In this document: positions 1 through 6,220 of the stretch, piece after piece
Layout of the letters: every line of letters begins with the position of its first letter
Position numbering within the stretch: position 1 is the first letter of the stretch
Assembly: GCA_007119395.1 (NCBI GenBank)
Contig: SKPS01000036.1
Span: forward strand, 1-9,830
DNA from: Lentimicrobiaceae bacterium
Lineage (GTDB): Bacteria > Bacteroidota > Bacteroidia > Bacteroidales > SKPS01
Length of the DNA: 9,830 nucleotides
Direction of reading: 5' to 3'
The notes under the pieces: generated by a model
Databases searched by the model: none
Told to the model about the DNA's origin: nothing
The model's input: only the letters and a program-made list of their open reading frames with translations
Position numbers and translations under genes: made by a program

Positions 1-26
1 ACATGATATCATAATTTACACACACC

Positions 27-50
27 AAAAACCGGCAAAAGGTTGCCCGG
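27..50 (-). terminator. Weak hairpin, possible minus-strand terminator
   Basis: Bases 32-38 and 43-50 can pair (CCGGCAA with TTGCCCGG, one bulged C) around a 4-nt loop. On the minus strand the hairpin is followed by five T (plus-strand A at 27-31), the form of an intrinsic terminator. No minus-strand gene lies upstream of it in the window, so its role is uncertain and it may be a chance fold. Confidence 0.2.
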
Positions 51-156
51 GATGGGAAAAAAAGTTGTTGTGCAAATCCTCACCAAGCCGTGGGCGTAAG
101 CTGTTTGCTATTGGCAATTTTGTCAAACGCTGTGAAAGTTGTATCCGTGAAGCACA

Positions 157-288
157 CATCCGTGCATCGGTGGCTTGTTTGGTTTAGGGAGTTTAGGAGG
201 TTTAGGGGTGGCCCGTTGCCAACAATAACCTAAACTTACTCAATACCCTCAACTCACTAAACTTTTTTCAGCCACGGATGCACTGATG
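157..288. repeat. Imperfect inverted repeat, arms 157-175 and 270-288
   Basis: The left arm CATCCGTGCATCGGTGGCT and the reverse complement of the right arm match at 17 of 19 bases. Each arm is itself two 8-bp units (CATCCGTG CATCGGTG; CACGGATG CACTGATG). The 94 bases between them hold GTTTAGG repeats on the left and CCTAAAC/CACTAAAC on the right, so the interior is also partly self-complementary. It resembles a small palindromic intergenic element. No coding capacity or target-site duplication was seen. Confidence 0.5.
182..208. repeat. 9-bp tandem repeat GTTTAGGNR, 3 copies
   Basis: GTTTAGG occurs at 182-188, 191-197 and 200-206, each followed by two purines, giving a 9-bp period. Reverse-complement copies (CCTAAAC, CACTAAAC) occur at 228-263 and CCTAAAC again near 487-503, so the motif is spread through this intergenic region in both orientations. 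Confidence 0.7.
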
Positions 289-332
289 AGGCTGCCCCGC
301 TATGGCACCTCTTATGCGGCAGTTTTTTTTCT

Positions 333-356
333 CGCAGAGGCGCGGAGACGCAGAGG
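333..356. repeat. 8-bp tandem repeat CGCAGAGG, 3 copies
   Basis: The units are CGCAGAGG (333-340), CGCGGAGA (341-348) and CGCAGAGG (349-356). From memory, this kind of sequence is a recurrent intergenic repeat in environmental bacterial genomes; that is not shown by this window. It is preceded by a run of T and has no coding signal. Confidence 0.65.
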
Positions 357-376
357 ATTTTTTACGAAGCACTACG

Positions 377-480
377 GCATCCTCACATTCTCACATCCTC
401 ACATCCTCACATCTCCACATCCCCACATCCCCACATCCCCACATTCCCACATTCCCACATCCCCACATCCCCACATCCCC
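377..480. repeat. 8-bp tandem array ACATCCCC, 12-13 copies
   Basis: Twelve contiguous octamers fill 385-480: ACATTCTC, ACATCCTC twice, ACATCTCC, ACATCCCC three times, ACATTCCC twice, then ACATCCCC three times. A thirteenth, GCATCCTC, lies at 377-384. Identical units cluster at the right end while the left end has decayed. Because 8 is not a multiple of 3, every frame reads through with a 24-base peptide period, which explains the spurious His/Pro/Ser frames here. The minus strand carries at least four G-runs separated by 4-5 nt, a G-quadruplex-compatible pattern. The array ends ~87 bp before the methyltransferase start. Confidence 0.95.
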
Positions 481-532
481 TAAACCCCCTAAACAGCCTA
501 AACACTCTCAACTCTCTTTCAACATTTTTCCC

Positions 533-547
533 TATCTTTACCGTTTG
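533..547 (+). promoter_or_regulatory. Candidate promoter -7 region for the PIMT operon
   Basis: TATCTTTA (533-540) matches the Bacteroidota -7 consensus TAnnTTTG at all but the last base. An overlapping TACCGTTTG (539-547) has the right ends but a spacer one base too long. Either would start transcription shortly before the preferred start codon at 567 and would leave almost no leader for the alternative start at 549. No clear -33 TTTG element was found. Confidence 0.35.
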
Positions 548-566
548 AATGGTTAATATTACTGCG

Positions 567-1256
567 ATGAAACAATTGTATTTGTTGGTATTTCTATTTC
601 CATTGCTTGCCATGACGGGTGGGAGTGAGCGTCAGGCGGAGCGTGAGCGGATGGTTCGAACCCAGATAGAGGCCAGGGGTGTCACCCATGCGGCCACATT
701 GCGTGCCATGCGCAGGGTGATGCGTCACAGGTTAGTGCCTCCCGACGTGCGTGCACAGGCATACAGCGATAGTCCGCTTCCGATAGGGTATGGACAAACC
801 ATCTCGCAACCGTACATTGTGGCTTATATGACTGAGGTGGTTCGTCCCGCCAAAGGGCAGAAAGTGCTGGAGATCGGCACCGGATCGGGTTACCAGGCGG
901 CTGTGCTGGCTGAGATCGTTGACGAGGTGTATACCGTAGAAATTGTTAGACCGCTGGCACAACGAGCACGTCGTGACCTGAACGATTTAGGCTATGAGAA
1001 CATCCACTTCCGCACAGGAGATGGTTACCATGGTTGGGAGGCCCATGGCCCGTACGATGCGATTGTGGTAACGGCTGCTGCAGAGTACATCCCACCGCCA
1101 TTGCTGGCACAGTTGAAAGAGGGTGGTCGTATGGTGATTCCGGTGGGAAGCCAGTTTATGACCCAGCAGCTTGTATTGGTAGAGAAGCGTGATGGCAGAA
1201 CCCGCAGCCGCAACCTGATGCCTGTCAGGTTCGTTCCTTTTACCCGTTCAGAATGA
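567..1256 (+). CDS. pcm: Exported protein-L-isoaspartate O-methyltransferase (PIMT)
   Basis: This enzyme transfers a methyl group from SAM to the carboxyl of L-isoaspartyl residues in damaged proteins, starting their repair. The 229-residue product shows the family landmarks in order: LPIGYGQTISQP (residues 71-82, the substrate-loop Ser/Thr region), the SAM-binding motif VLEIGTGSGYQ (100-110), GDGYHGW followed by YDAIVVTAA, LKEGGRMVIPVG, and a C-terminal VRFVPF. The core resembles E. coli Pcm closely in motif order and length. Upstream of the core is a hydrophobic stretch (residues 4-17, after Lys2) that reads as a signal peptide or anchor, implying action in the periplasm. I chose ATG 567 because it places a Lys right before the hydrophobic core; ATG 549 adds six residues. 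It overlaps the next gene by ATGA (1253-1256), so the two are probably translationally coupled. Family assignment is firm; export is inferred from the N-terminus only. Confidence 0.93.
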   Translation: MKQLYLLVFLFPLLAMTGGSERQAERERMVRTQIEARGVTHAATLRAMRRVMRHRLVPPDVRAQAYSDSPLPIGYGQTISQPYIVAYMTEVVRPAKGQKVLEIGTGSGYQAAVLAEIVDEVYTVEIVRPLAQRARRDLNDLGYENIHFRTGDGYHGWEAHGPYDAIVVTAAAEYIPPPLLAQLKEGGRMVIPVGSQFMTQQLVLVEKRDGRTRSRNLMPVRFVPFTRSE

Positions 1257-3685
1257 GCACACAACTCAACAGCAACCCAGCCGGGAAGTCAGGCAATCTA
1301 ACCCTGACACGGCTCGGTGTTTCCATCTTCTTACACTCGCTCTCCATCATAGGCTTTCAGATCATCCTGATCAGAATCCTTTCGGTAAACCAATGGGATC
1401 ACTTCGCCAATATGATCATCAGCATCGCCATGCTGGGCTTTGGTGTAAGTGGTATCTTGCTGGCCCTTACCGGAAAGAGGCTGTTAAAGCATTCCGGGTG
1501 GCTGATCCCACTGCTGATGATGTTGAGTTCGCTGCTGATGTTGCTCGCTTTCAGGGCATCACAACACGACCTCCTCCGTTTCGACACCTTGCTGGTGTTT
1601 GGTTCATTGCCGCAGATGATGCGTCTGGTGGCTTTTTGTGTTCTCTTTTTCCTCCCCTTCTTTGCCGCTTCGCTGGCGATTGGGATGGTATATGTAAGGC
1701 ACGTTCAGGGGATTGGCAGGCTCTACTTTGCCAATCTGCTGGGCTCAGGTATTGGTGGTGTGATTGCCATGATGCTGCTTGGATTTATGATGCCCGGGCA
1801 GGCGCTGCCGGTGGCGGCTCTGTTCCCTTTGGTGGCTGCGGTGATTATTATGCCGGCACAACGTCATCGCCTGGTGAAAGGGGTGCTCACCGCTGCTGTT
1901 GCGTTGGCCATCTTCAGTATTACCCATCCGGTGCCGCTCGCTTTGTCGCAGTATAAGTCGCTCTCGCTTACCCGCCAGCTGCCCGATGCAGAGGTGACCC
2001 TCACCCACAGCGGGGTCTCGTCATTGGTGCATATTGTGGAGTCGGAGTACCTCCGTTTTGCCCCGGGCCTGAGCCTTCACTTCACAGGGCAGGTACCTGT
2101 AAAGCCGATGGCATTCGTCAATGGCAACGGCGCCGGCCACATCCCCGATCCTGACAACCCTGATGAGACCAAGGTGTTGGAATACTCCGGTTATTTGTTG
2201 CCCTACCTGCTGGCTCCTTTTGGCACCACCGCCGTAGTGGAGAGTGGTACCGGTACGCAGGTCGCCTTCGCCCTCCGCAACGGCGCCAAACGTGTGCATG
2301 CTTTTGAGTCACGGGTCACACTGCTGTCAGCGCTCGACAGATGGCACCACGACAATACACCTTCGGTTTACCGGCAGCCCGGAGTGGTGCTGCACCGCTC
2401 CGAAGCTCGTGTATGGTTCAACGCCGGTAAAGAGAGCGTTGACCTTATCGTGCTCCCCTCGGCAGGAAGCTTCGGCGGTGCGTCGGGACTGCAAGCCCTG
2501 CACGAAAACTTCACGCTCACCCTGGAAGCAACCCAGGCGTACTGGAACCAGTTGAACCCAACCGGCGCCATCCATATCATGGCATACACCGATATGCCGT
2601 CACGAACACCCCTGAAAATCGTGGCCACACTGGCGCAAATGCTGCGCAACAATGGCATCGAACATCCGGAAAAACATATAGCCGCCGTAAGAACCTGGAA
2701 TACCATCTCTTTCGTGGTCACCAAGACCCCGTTGGATGAAAGGCAGATCACCACTGTTCGTCAATTTGCCGATGAGATGGGATTCGATCCCTTCATCCTG
2801 CCGGGCATCACCCCCGAAGAGAGAAACTTCTTCCATGAAACCGACGACGATACACTGTTTCATATCACTGACCGCATCCTGGCCGGCGACATGGAGCCGG
2901 TGGAGCAGTACCTCTTTTGCATCACCCCTGCTACTGACGACAAACCCTATTTCTCCCGCTTTATCCGAATCGGAAGGTTGGGCGATCTGACACAAGAGTT
3001 CAGATGGAGCGAGCTCCCCTTCGTGGAGCTGGGGTACGTGATCGTATGGATCACCTTTGCCATTGCCCTGGTGCTGTCGGTGCTGTTGATCCTGATTCCT
3101 GTGATAGGGTTTGGGAAAAGGGGAGGCAATGTTCCGATATTGCTCTATTTCGGAGGGATCGGACTCGGTTTTATGTTTGCTGAGATCATCCTGATTCAAC
3201 GCTTTGTGCTGTACCTGGGACAGCCGGTCTATGCTGTCAGTGCGGTGCTGAGTGTGATGCTGGTGGCTTCAGGCATCGGGAGCATGCTCTCTGCCCGGTT
3301 CAAGCCACTGACCCGCCATCACGGGATGGTCTTTGCCTTGATCTTTCTGTTGCTGCTGCTGTATGCCCTCTTCCTGACCCCCTTCCTGCGAGCTACCGCC
3401 GGAGTGCCCGTACCCCTGAAGGTGATCATCACCTGTCTGATTGTCAGTATCCCCGCTCTTCTGATGGGGATGCCATTCCCGCTGGGATTGCAATCGATCG
3501 GCGCGGTGTATCCGGGAAAGGTAGCATGGGCATGGGGAGTGAATGGATTCCTGTCGGTGATTGCAGCACCGTTGGCGCTGATTTTGGCGGTGGAGCGCGG
3601 CTCAACGGTGGTGATGCTGGCTGCCGCAATGGCCTACTTAATCTCTCTCATCGCCTTGTTGATCATCAAACACAAAAAAACATAA
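1253..3685 (+). CDS. Polytopic membrane protein with spermidine-synthase-like central domain
   Basis: This 810-residue protein has about seven hydrophobic segments in residues 20-225, a soluble domain at ~230-590, and about seven more segments from ~592 to the end. The soluble part resembles the large family annotated as membrane spermidine-synthase-like or SAM-dependent methyltransferase-like proteins: a Rossmann-type strand TTAVVESGTGTQ (325-336), a segment SFGGASGLQALHENFTLT, and the conserved PATDDKPYFSRF starting at residue 559. The glycine-rich loop is not the GGGDG of true aminopropyltransferases, and VDLIVLPSAGSFG lacks the catalytic Asp-x-x-Asp found there. A polyamine-synthase activity is therefore unlikely, and substrate and direction of any transport are unknown. 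It starts inside the stop codon of the PIMT gene and ends 6 bp before the radical SAM gene, which points to a shared envelope function. Confident in fold and topology, not in function. Confidence 0.8.
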   Translation: MSTQLNSNPAGKSGNLTLTRLGVSIFLHSLSIIGFQIILIRILSVNQWDHFANMIISIAMLGFGVSGILLALTGKRLLKHSGWLIPLLMMLSSLLMLLAFRASQHDLLRFDTLLVFGSLPQMMRLVAFCVLFFLPFFAASLAIGMVYVRHVQGIGRLYFANLLGSGIGGVIAMMLLGFMMPGQALPVAALFPLVAAVIIMPAQRHRLVKGVLTAAVALAIFSITHPVPLALSQYKSLSLTRQLPDAEVTLTHSGVSSLVHIVESEYLRFAPGLSLHFTGQVPVKPMAFVNGNGAGHIPDPDNPDETKVLEYSGYLLPYLLAPFGTTAVVESGTGTQVAFALRNGAKRVHAFESRVTLLSALDRWHHDNTPSVYRQPGVVLHRSEARVWFNAGKESVDLIVLPSAGSFGGASGLQALHENFTLTLEATQAYWNQLNPTGAIHIMAYTDMPSRTPLKIVATLAQMLRNNGIEHPEKHIAAVRTWNTISFVVTKTPLDERQITTVRQFADEMGFDPFILPGITPEERNFFHETDDDTLFHITDRILAGDMEPVEQYLFCITPATDDKPYFSRFIRIGRLGDLTQEFRWSELPFVELGYVIVWITFAIALVLSVLLILIPVIGFGKRGGNVPILLYFGGIGLGFMFAEIILIQRFVLYLGQPVYAVSAVLSVMLVASGIGSMLSARFKPLTRHHGMVFALIFLLLLLYALFLTPFLRATAGVPVPLKVIITCLIVSIPALLMGMPFPLGLQSIGAVYPGKVAWAWGVNGFLSVIAAPLALILAVERGSTVVMLAAAMAYLISLIALLIIKHKKT

Positions 3686-3691
3686 TATGCA

Positions 3692-4735
3692 ATGAAAAAA
3701 TCTGCTATCATCGCCTTGGCGGTGCTGTTCATCCTCTCAGGATGTCAATTTCAAAACCACGTTCACAATGAAAACGGAAACAATTCGAAAGGAGCCAATA
3801 TGCAAACAGAACCTGGTGATCCTCCATATGTAACGCTTCATCAGCAGGGAGTTTTAAAGGAGCGTGGAGAGGCTTTGTGGCAGCGGATGGACTCCTGCGA
3901 CCTGTGTCCGCGCAACTGTGGTGCCCGTCGACTGGAGGGGGAGAGGGGTGTATGCCAGGCCAATAGTACCCTGGAGATCGCCTCACACGGCCCCCACTTT
4001 GGTGAGGAAGCTGAGTTGGTCGGTAACAATGGCTCAGGCACCATCTTTTTTACCAACTGTGCCCTGCTTTGCGTGTTCTGTATCAATGCCGATATCAGCC
4101 AACGGGGTTACGGAAGGGTCTGCTCCGTGCACCAACTGGGGGAAATGATGCTCGCCCTGCAACGTCGCGGGTGTAGCAATATCAACCTGGTCTCACCCTC
4201 CCACTATGCACCCCATATCCTGCTGGCCCTCGACCATGCTGCCTCCAAAGGGCTCCGACTGCCTGTTGTGTACAATACCTGCGGATGGGAAAAAGCCGAT
4301 GTGCTGCCCTACCTCGACAGCGTTGTGGATGTCTATCTAACCGACTTCAAATATGGGTGCAATGCACAGGCCGCCAAATACTCACCCGGTGCCGACGACT
4401 ATGTGGAGGTGACCCGCCAGGCACACCTGCTCATGCATGAACAGGTGGGAACACTCAGGATTGATTCTGCAACCGGCCTGGCCACACGTGGACTGATGAT
4501 ACGCCACCTGGTGATGCCCAACGATGTGACTTGCACACGAGAAATTATGCAGTGGATCGGCAACAACCTCCCTAAAGACACCTACATCAACATCATGTCG
4601 CAATATACACCGATGCACAGAGCGAAAGACTTCCCTGAGATCAACCGGCGCATCACACACCACGAATACCGGCAGGCGGTAGAGGCCGCAGAAGATGCCG
4701 GTCTAACCAACCTGCACCTCCAGGGCCCCCGGTAA
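3692..4735 (+). CDS. PflX-type radical SAM protein with lipoprotein-like N-terminus
   Basis: The longest form has 347 residues. C123-A-L-L-C127-V-F-C130 is the radical SAM CxxxCxxC motif that binds the catalytic [4Fe-4S] cluster. Before it, CDLCPRNCGARRLEGERGVC supplies Cys 69, 72, 76 and 88, as in the 'putative pyruvate formate-lyase activating enzyme' (PflX-like) group. A Gly-rich GNNGSGTIFFTNC leads into the motif. The substrate of this group is not established. The N-terminus MKKSAIIALAVLFILSGC is a textbook lipoprotein signal with lipobox LSGC (Cys18), followed by a polar linker. That would export an oxygen-sensitive cytosolic-type enzyme, which is odd. An internal in-frame ATG at 3800 (Met37) has a strong AAAGGAG upstream and would give a 311-residue cytosolic form without the signal. 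The gene follows the membrane protein by 6 bp and is probably in its operon. Family is firm; start and location are open. Confidence 0.85.
   Translation: MKKSAIIALAVLFILSGCQFQNHVHNENGNNSKGANMQTEPGDPPYVTLHQQGVLKERGEALWQRMDSCDLCPRNCGARRLEGERGVCQANSTLEIASHGPHFGEEAELVGNNGSGTIFFTNCALLCVFCINADISQRGYGRVCSVHQLGEMMLALQRRGCSNINLVSPSHYAPHILLALDHAASKGLRLPVVYNTCGWEKADVLPYLDSVVDVYLTDFKYGCNAQAAKYSPGADDYVEVTRQAHLLMHEQVGTLRIDSATGLATRGLMIRHLVMPNDVTCTREIMQWIGNNLPKDTYINIMSQYTPMHRAKDFPEINRRITHHEYRQAVEAAEDAGLTNLHLQGPR
3788..3794 (+). promoter_or_regulatory. Shine-Dalgarno-like AAAGGAG before internal start 3800
   Basis: AAAGGAG lies 5 bases before the in-frame ATG at 3800-3802. It is the best ribosome-binding match noticed at any start in this window; most starts here lack one. 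It supports initiation at Met37 of the radical SAM gene, which would skip the lipoprotein signal. The same bases are in frame in the longer form (Ser-Lys-Gly-Ala), so chance is possible. Confidence 0.45.
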
Positions 4736-4736
4736 A

Positions 4737-4751
4737 GATCAGATCCTGATC
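4737..4751. other. Short perfect hairpin after the radical SAM stop
   Basis: GATCAG (4737-4742) and CTGATC (4746-4751) form a 6-bp stem with a 3-nt loop, starting two bases after the TAA. No T-run follows on either strand, so it is not a convincing intrinsic terminator. It may only mark the end of the operon. Confidence 0.3.
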
Positions 4752-4777
4752 GCCACTAACCCTCTTTTGCCTTACAC

Positions 4778-4962
4778 AACCCTCTTCAACCCCATTTCTC
4801 AACCCCATTTCTCAACCCCATTCAACCCAATTTCTCAACCCCATTCAATCCTATTTCTCAACTCTATTTCTCAACCCCATTTCAACCCCATTTCTTCAAC
4901 CCTCTCAACCCTCTCAACCCTCTCAACCCTCTTCAACCTCCTTCAACCTCCTTTCTCAACCA
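4778..4962. repeat. C/T-rich array between convergent operons (CTCAACCCC family)
   Basis: The stretch is made of units such as CCCCATTTCTCAA (about 13 bp, left part), then CTCTCAACCC (10 bp, ~4 copies around 4899-4930), then CTCCTTCAAC (about 10 bp, ~2 copies). The plus strand is almost free of G. It fills the whole gap between the ends of the radical SAM gene and selD and overlaps the last codons of selD by a few bases. On the minus strand, positions 4929-4900 read as four GGG runs separated by identical 6-nt TTGAGA loops, a canonical G-quadruplex motif in the 3' end of the selD message. The long plus-strand frame that starts here (4767-5975) is an artefact. Confidence 0.9.
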
Positions 4963-5993
4963 ATCACCAGCCCGTATCCCGATTCCTGCACCACTTCCCC
5001 CACTACTGCGGTTTCGGGGTACCCAGCTGCGTGCAATTGTGCGCGCATGGTCTCCGCCACATCCGGTTTGCAGCAAATCAAGAGTCCGCCGGAGGTTTGG
5101 GCATCGTTCAAAAGCATCTTCTGTTCGTAGGAGATGGTCTCCGGGTAGGCTGTTTCGGGGTCGGTAAATTCGCGGTTTCTGAAGCAGGCGCCGGGGATGC
5201 ACCCCATTTCGAGCAGCTTGTAGGTGCCGGGGAATACCGGCAGCGCTTCAATGTTGATCTTCAGGGTCACTCCGGAGGCGGAAGCCATCTTCACGGCGTG
5301 CCCTGCCAGACCGAACCCGGTGATGTCGGTGGCGCAACGTACGTGGTGTTGCTGCATCACCGGAACAGCAGCCCTGTTGAGCTGCTTCATGCTCTCCAGG
5401 ACTTTCCGGCAGGGCGCCTCTTCCACCTCTCCGATCCGGTGCCCCGCCATGATCACCCCCGCCCCCAGGGGCTTGGTGAGGAGCAGCACATCGCCCGGCA
5501 TGGCTGCCGCGTTGGTGATGATCCGCTCCGGATGCACCGTGCCGGTCACCGCCAGGCCGTACTTGGGGACGTCATCCACGATGGTGTGGCCACCCAGCAT
5601 CACGCCGCCCGCCTCCTTCACCTTGTCGATGCCCCCTTGCAGCATGGTGCGCAACACCTCCAGCGGCACAGTAGCCGGAAAACCTACGATGTTCATCGTA
5701 GTGAGCACCTCGCCACCCATCGCATACACATCGCTCAGGGCGTTGGCAGCAGCGATCTGACCAAATTCGTAGGGGTCGGAACATACCGGGGTGAAGAAGT
5801 CGGTGGTCTGGATCAGCGCCACCTCGTCGCTGATGCGGAACACCCCGGCGTCGTCGTGGGTCTCGGTGCCCACCAGCAGGTTGGGGTGGGGCGTGGCGGT
5901 GAGCCCCTCCAGGGCACGCGCCAGCCCTGCCGCCGGCAGCTTGGCAGAACAGCCCCCTACATCACAGGTCGTTAACAGGTCAATTGGTGTCAT
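4956..5993 (-). CDS. selD: Selenide, water dikinase (selenophosphate synthetase)
   Basis: SelD makes selenophosphate, the activated selenium donor, from selenide and ATP in the cytosol. The product has 345 residues, the usual length (E. coli SelD is 347). Near the N-terminus GGCSAKLP supplies Cys15 and Lys18, matching the essential Cys17 and Lys20 of E. coli; the second Cys of the usual CGCK is Ala here, and no selenocysteine codon is present. HDDAGVF (46-52), TTDFFTP (63-69) and AAANALSDVYAMGG (81-94) are the Mg-ATP-binding segments of the AIR-synthase-like N domain, and DITGFGLAGHA lies in the C domain. The start overlaps the stop of the DUF3343 gene by ATGA (5990-5993), and it is the last gene of the yedF-DUF3343-selD operon. 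The 3' end runs into the C/T-rich array. Identification is firm. Confidence 0.96.
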   Translation of the reverse strand: MTPIDLLTTCDVGGCSAKLPAAGLARALEGLTATPHPNLLVGTETHDDAGVFRISDEVALIQTTDFFTPVCSDPYEFGQIAAANALSDVYAMGGEVLTTMNIVGFPATVPLEVLRTMLQGGIDKVKEAGGVMLGGHTIVDDVPKYGLAVTGTVHPERIITNAAAMPGDVLLLTKPLGAGVIMAGHRIGEVEEAPCRKVLESMKQLNRAAVPVMQQHHVRCATDITGFGLAGHAVKMASASGVTLKINIEALPVFPGTYKLLEMGCIPGACFRNREFTDPETAYPETISYEQKMLLNDAQTSGGLLICCKPDVAETMRAQLHAAGYPETAVVGEVVQESGYGLVIG

Positions 5994-6220
5994 GGTGTGT
6001 CTCTTTCAAATAGTTTGAACGGAATGTTGTGCGCTGTAAGGATTTCAGTGGTATCTGTGTTCTCTTTTGCCGCTCCGGAGAGGCGGATCGACATGCCGCA
6101 GTCGTTGGAGAGCTCCTTCGGGGTGGGGATGATCTCGTGTCTGACCCCCGCTTCCTGCAGCACCTTCTCCGCCTTCATCACCTGGTGGGTAGAGGCGAAG
6201 ACCAGAATACAACGGGTCAT
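5990..6220 (-). CDS. DUF3343 Se/S-carrier-like protein
   Basis: This 76-residue protein begins MTRCILVFASTHQVMKAEKV and carries the family signature ELSNDCGMSIRLS with its conserved Cys-Gly. DUF3343 members are described in Pfam as putative selenium or sulfur carriers and often sit beside selD and yedF. Here the gene lies between them with 4-bp ATGA overlaps on both sides (6217-6220 with yedF, 5990-5993 with selD), which supports coupled translation and a role in handing selenium to SelD. That role is inferred from context. Two Cys residues (Cys4 and the one in the CGM motif) could be the carrier sites. Length is normal for the family. Confidence 0.9.
   Translation of the reverse strand: MTRCILVFASTHQVMKAEKVLQEAGVRHEIIPTPKELSNDCGMSIRLSGAAKENTDTTEILTAHNIPFKLFERDTP

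Larger units (their letters stand above)
1..548. other. Gene-poor, repeat-rich leader region
   Basis: No convincing protein-coding or RNA gene was found here. The open frames at 286-556 and 407-613 run through tandem repeats and translate to His/Pro/Ser or Gly/Cys/Val periodic peptides, so they are repeat artefacts. The first ~150 bases show only a short hairpin at 32-50. From 157 on the DNA is a chain of 8- and 9-bp unit repeats listed separately. The region ends just before the exported methyltransferase gene and must contain its promoter. Confidence 0.7.

Noticed and set aside
286..613. Overlapping frames on both strands giving His/Pro/Ser or Gly/Cys/Val periodic peptides
   Set aside because: They are translations of the 8-bp ACATCCCC array, open because the unit lacks stop codons in all frames.
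1254..1256. TGA as selenocysteine at the end of the PIMT gene, given the nearby selD
   Set aside because: The TGA is part of an ATGA overlap at the normal family length after the conserved VRFVPF; there is no SECIS-like hairpin and no Cys in homologs at this place.
2600..3199. 199-codon minus-strand frame
   Set aside because: It lies wholly inside the membrane-protein gene on the opposite strand, which shows clear membrane segments and the PATDDKPYF motif; the antisense product has no hydrophobic or domain pattern.
4767..5975. 402-codon open frame on the plus strand
   Set aside because: It begins in the CTCAACCCC array and then runs antisense to selD, whose protein has every family motif. 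The translation is His/Gly/Val rich with no recognisable domain.
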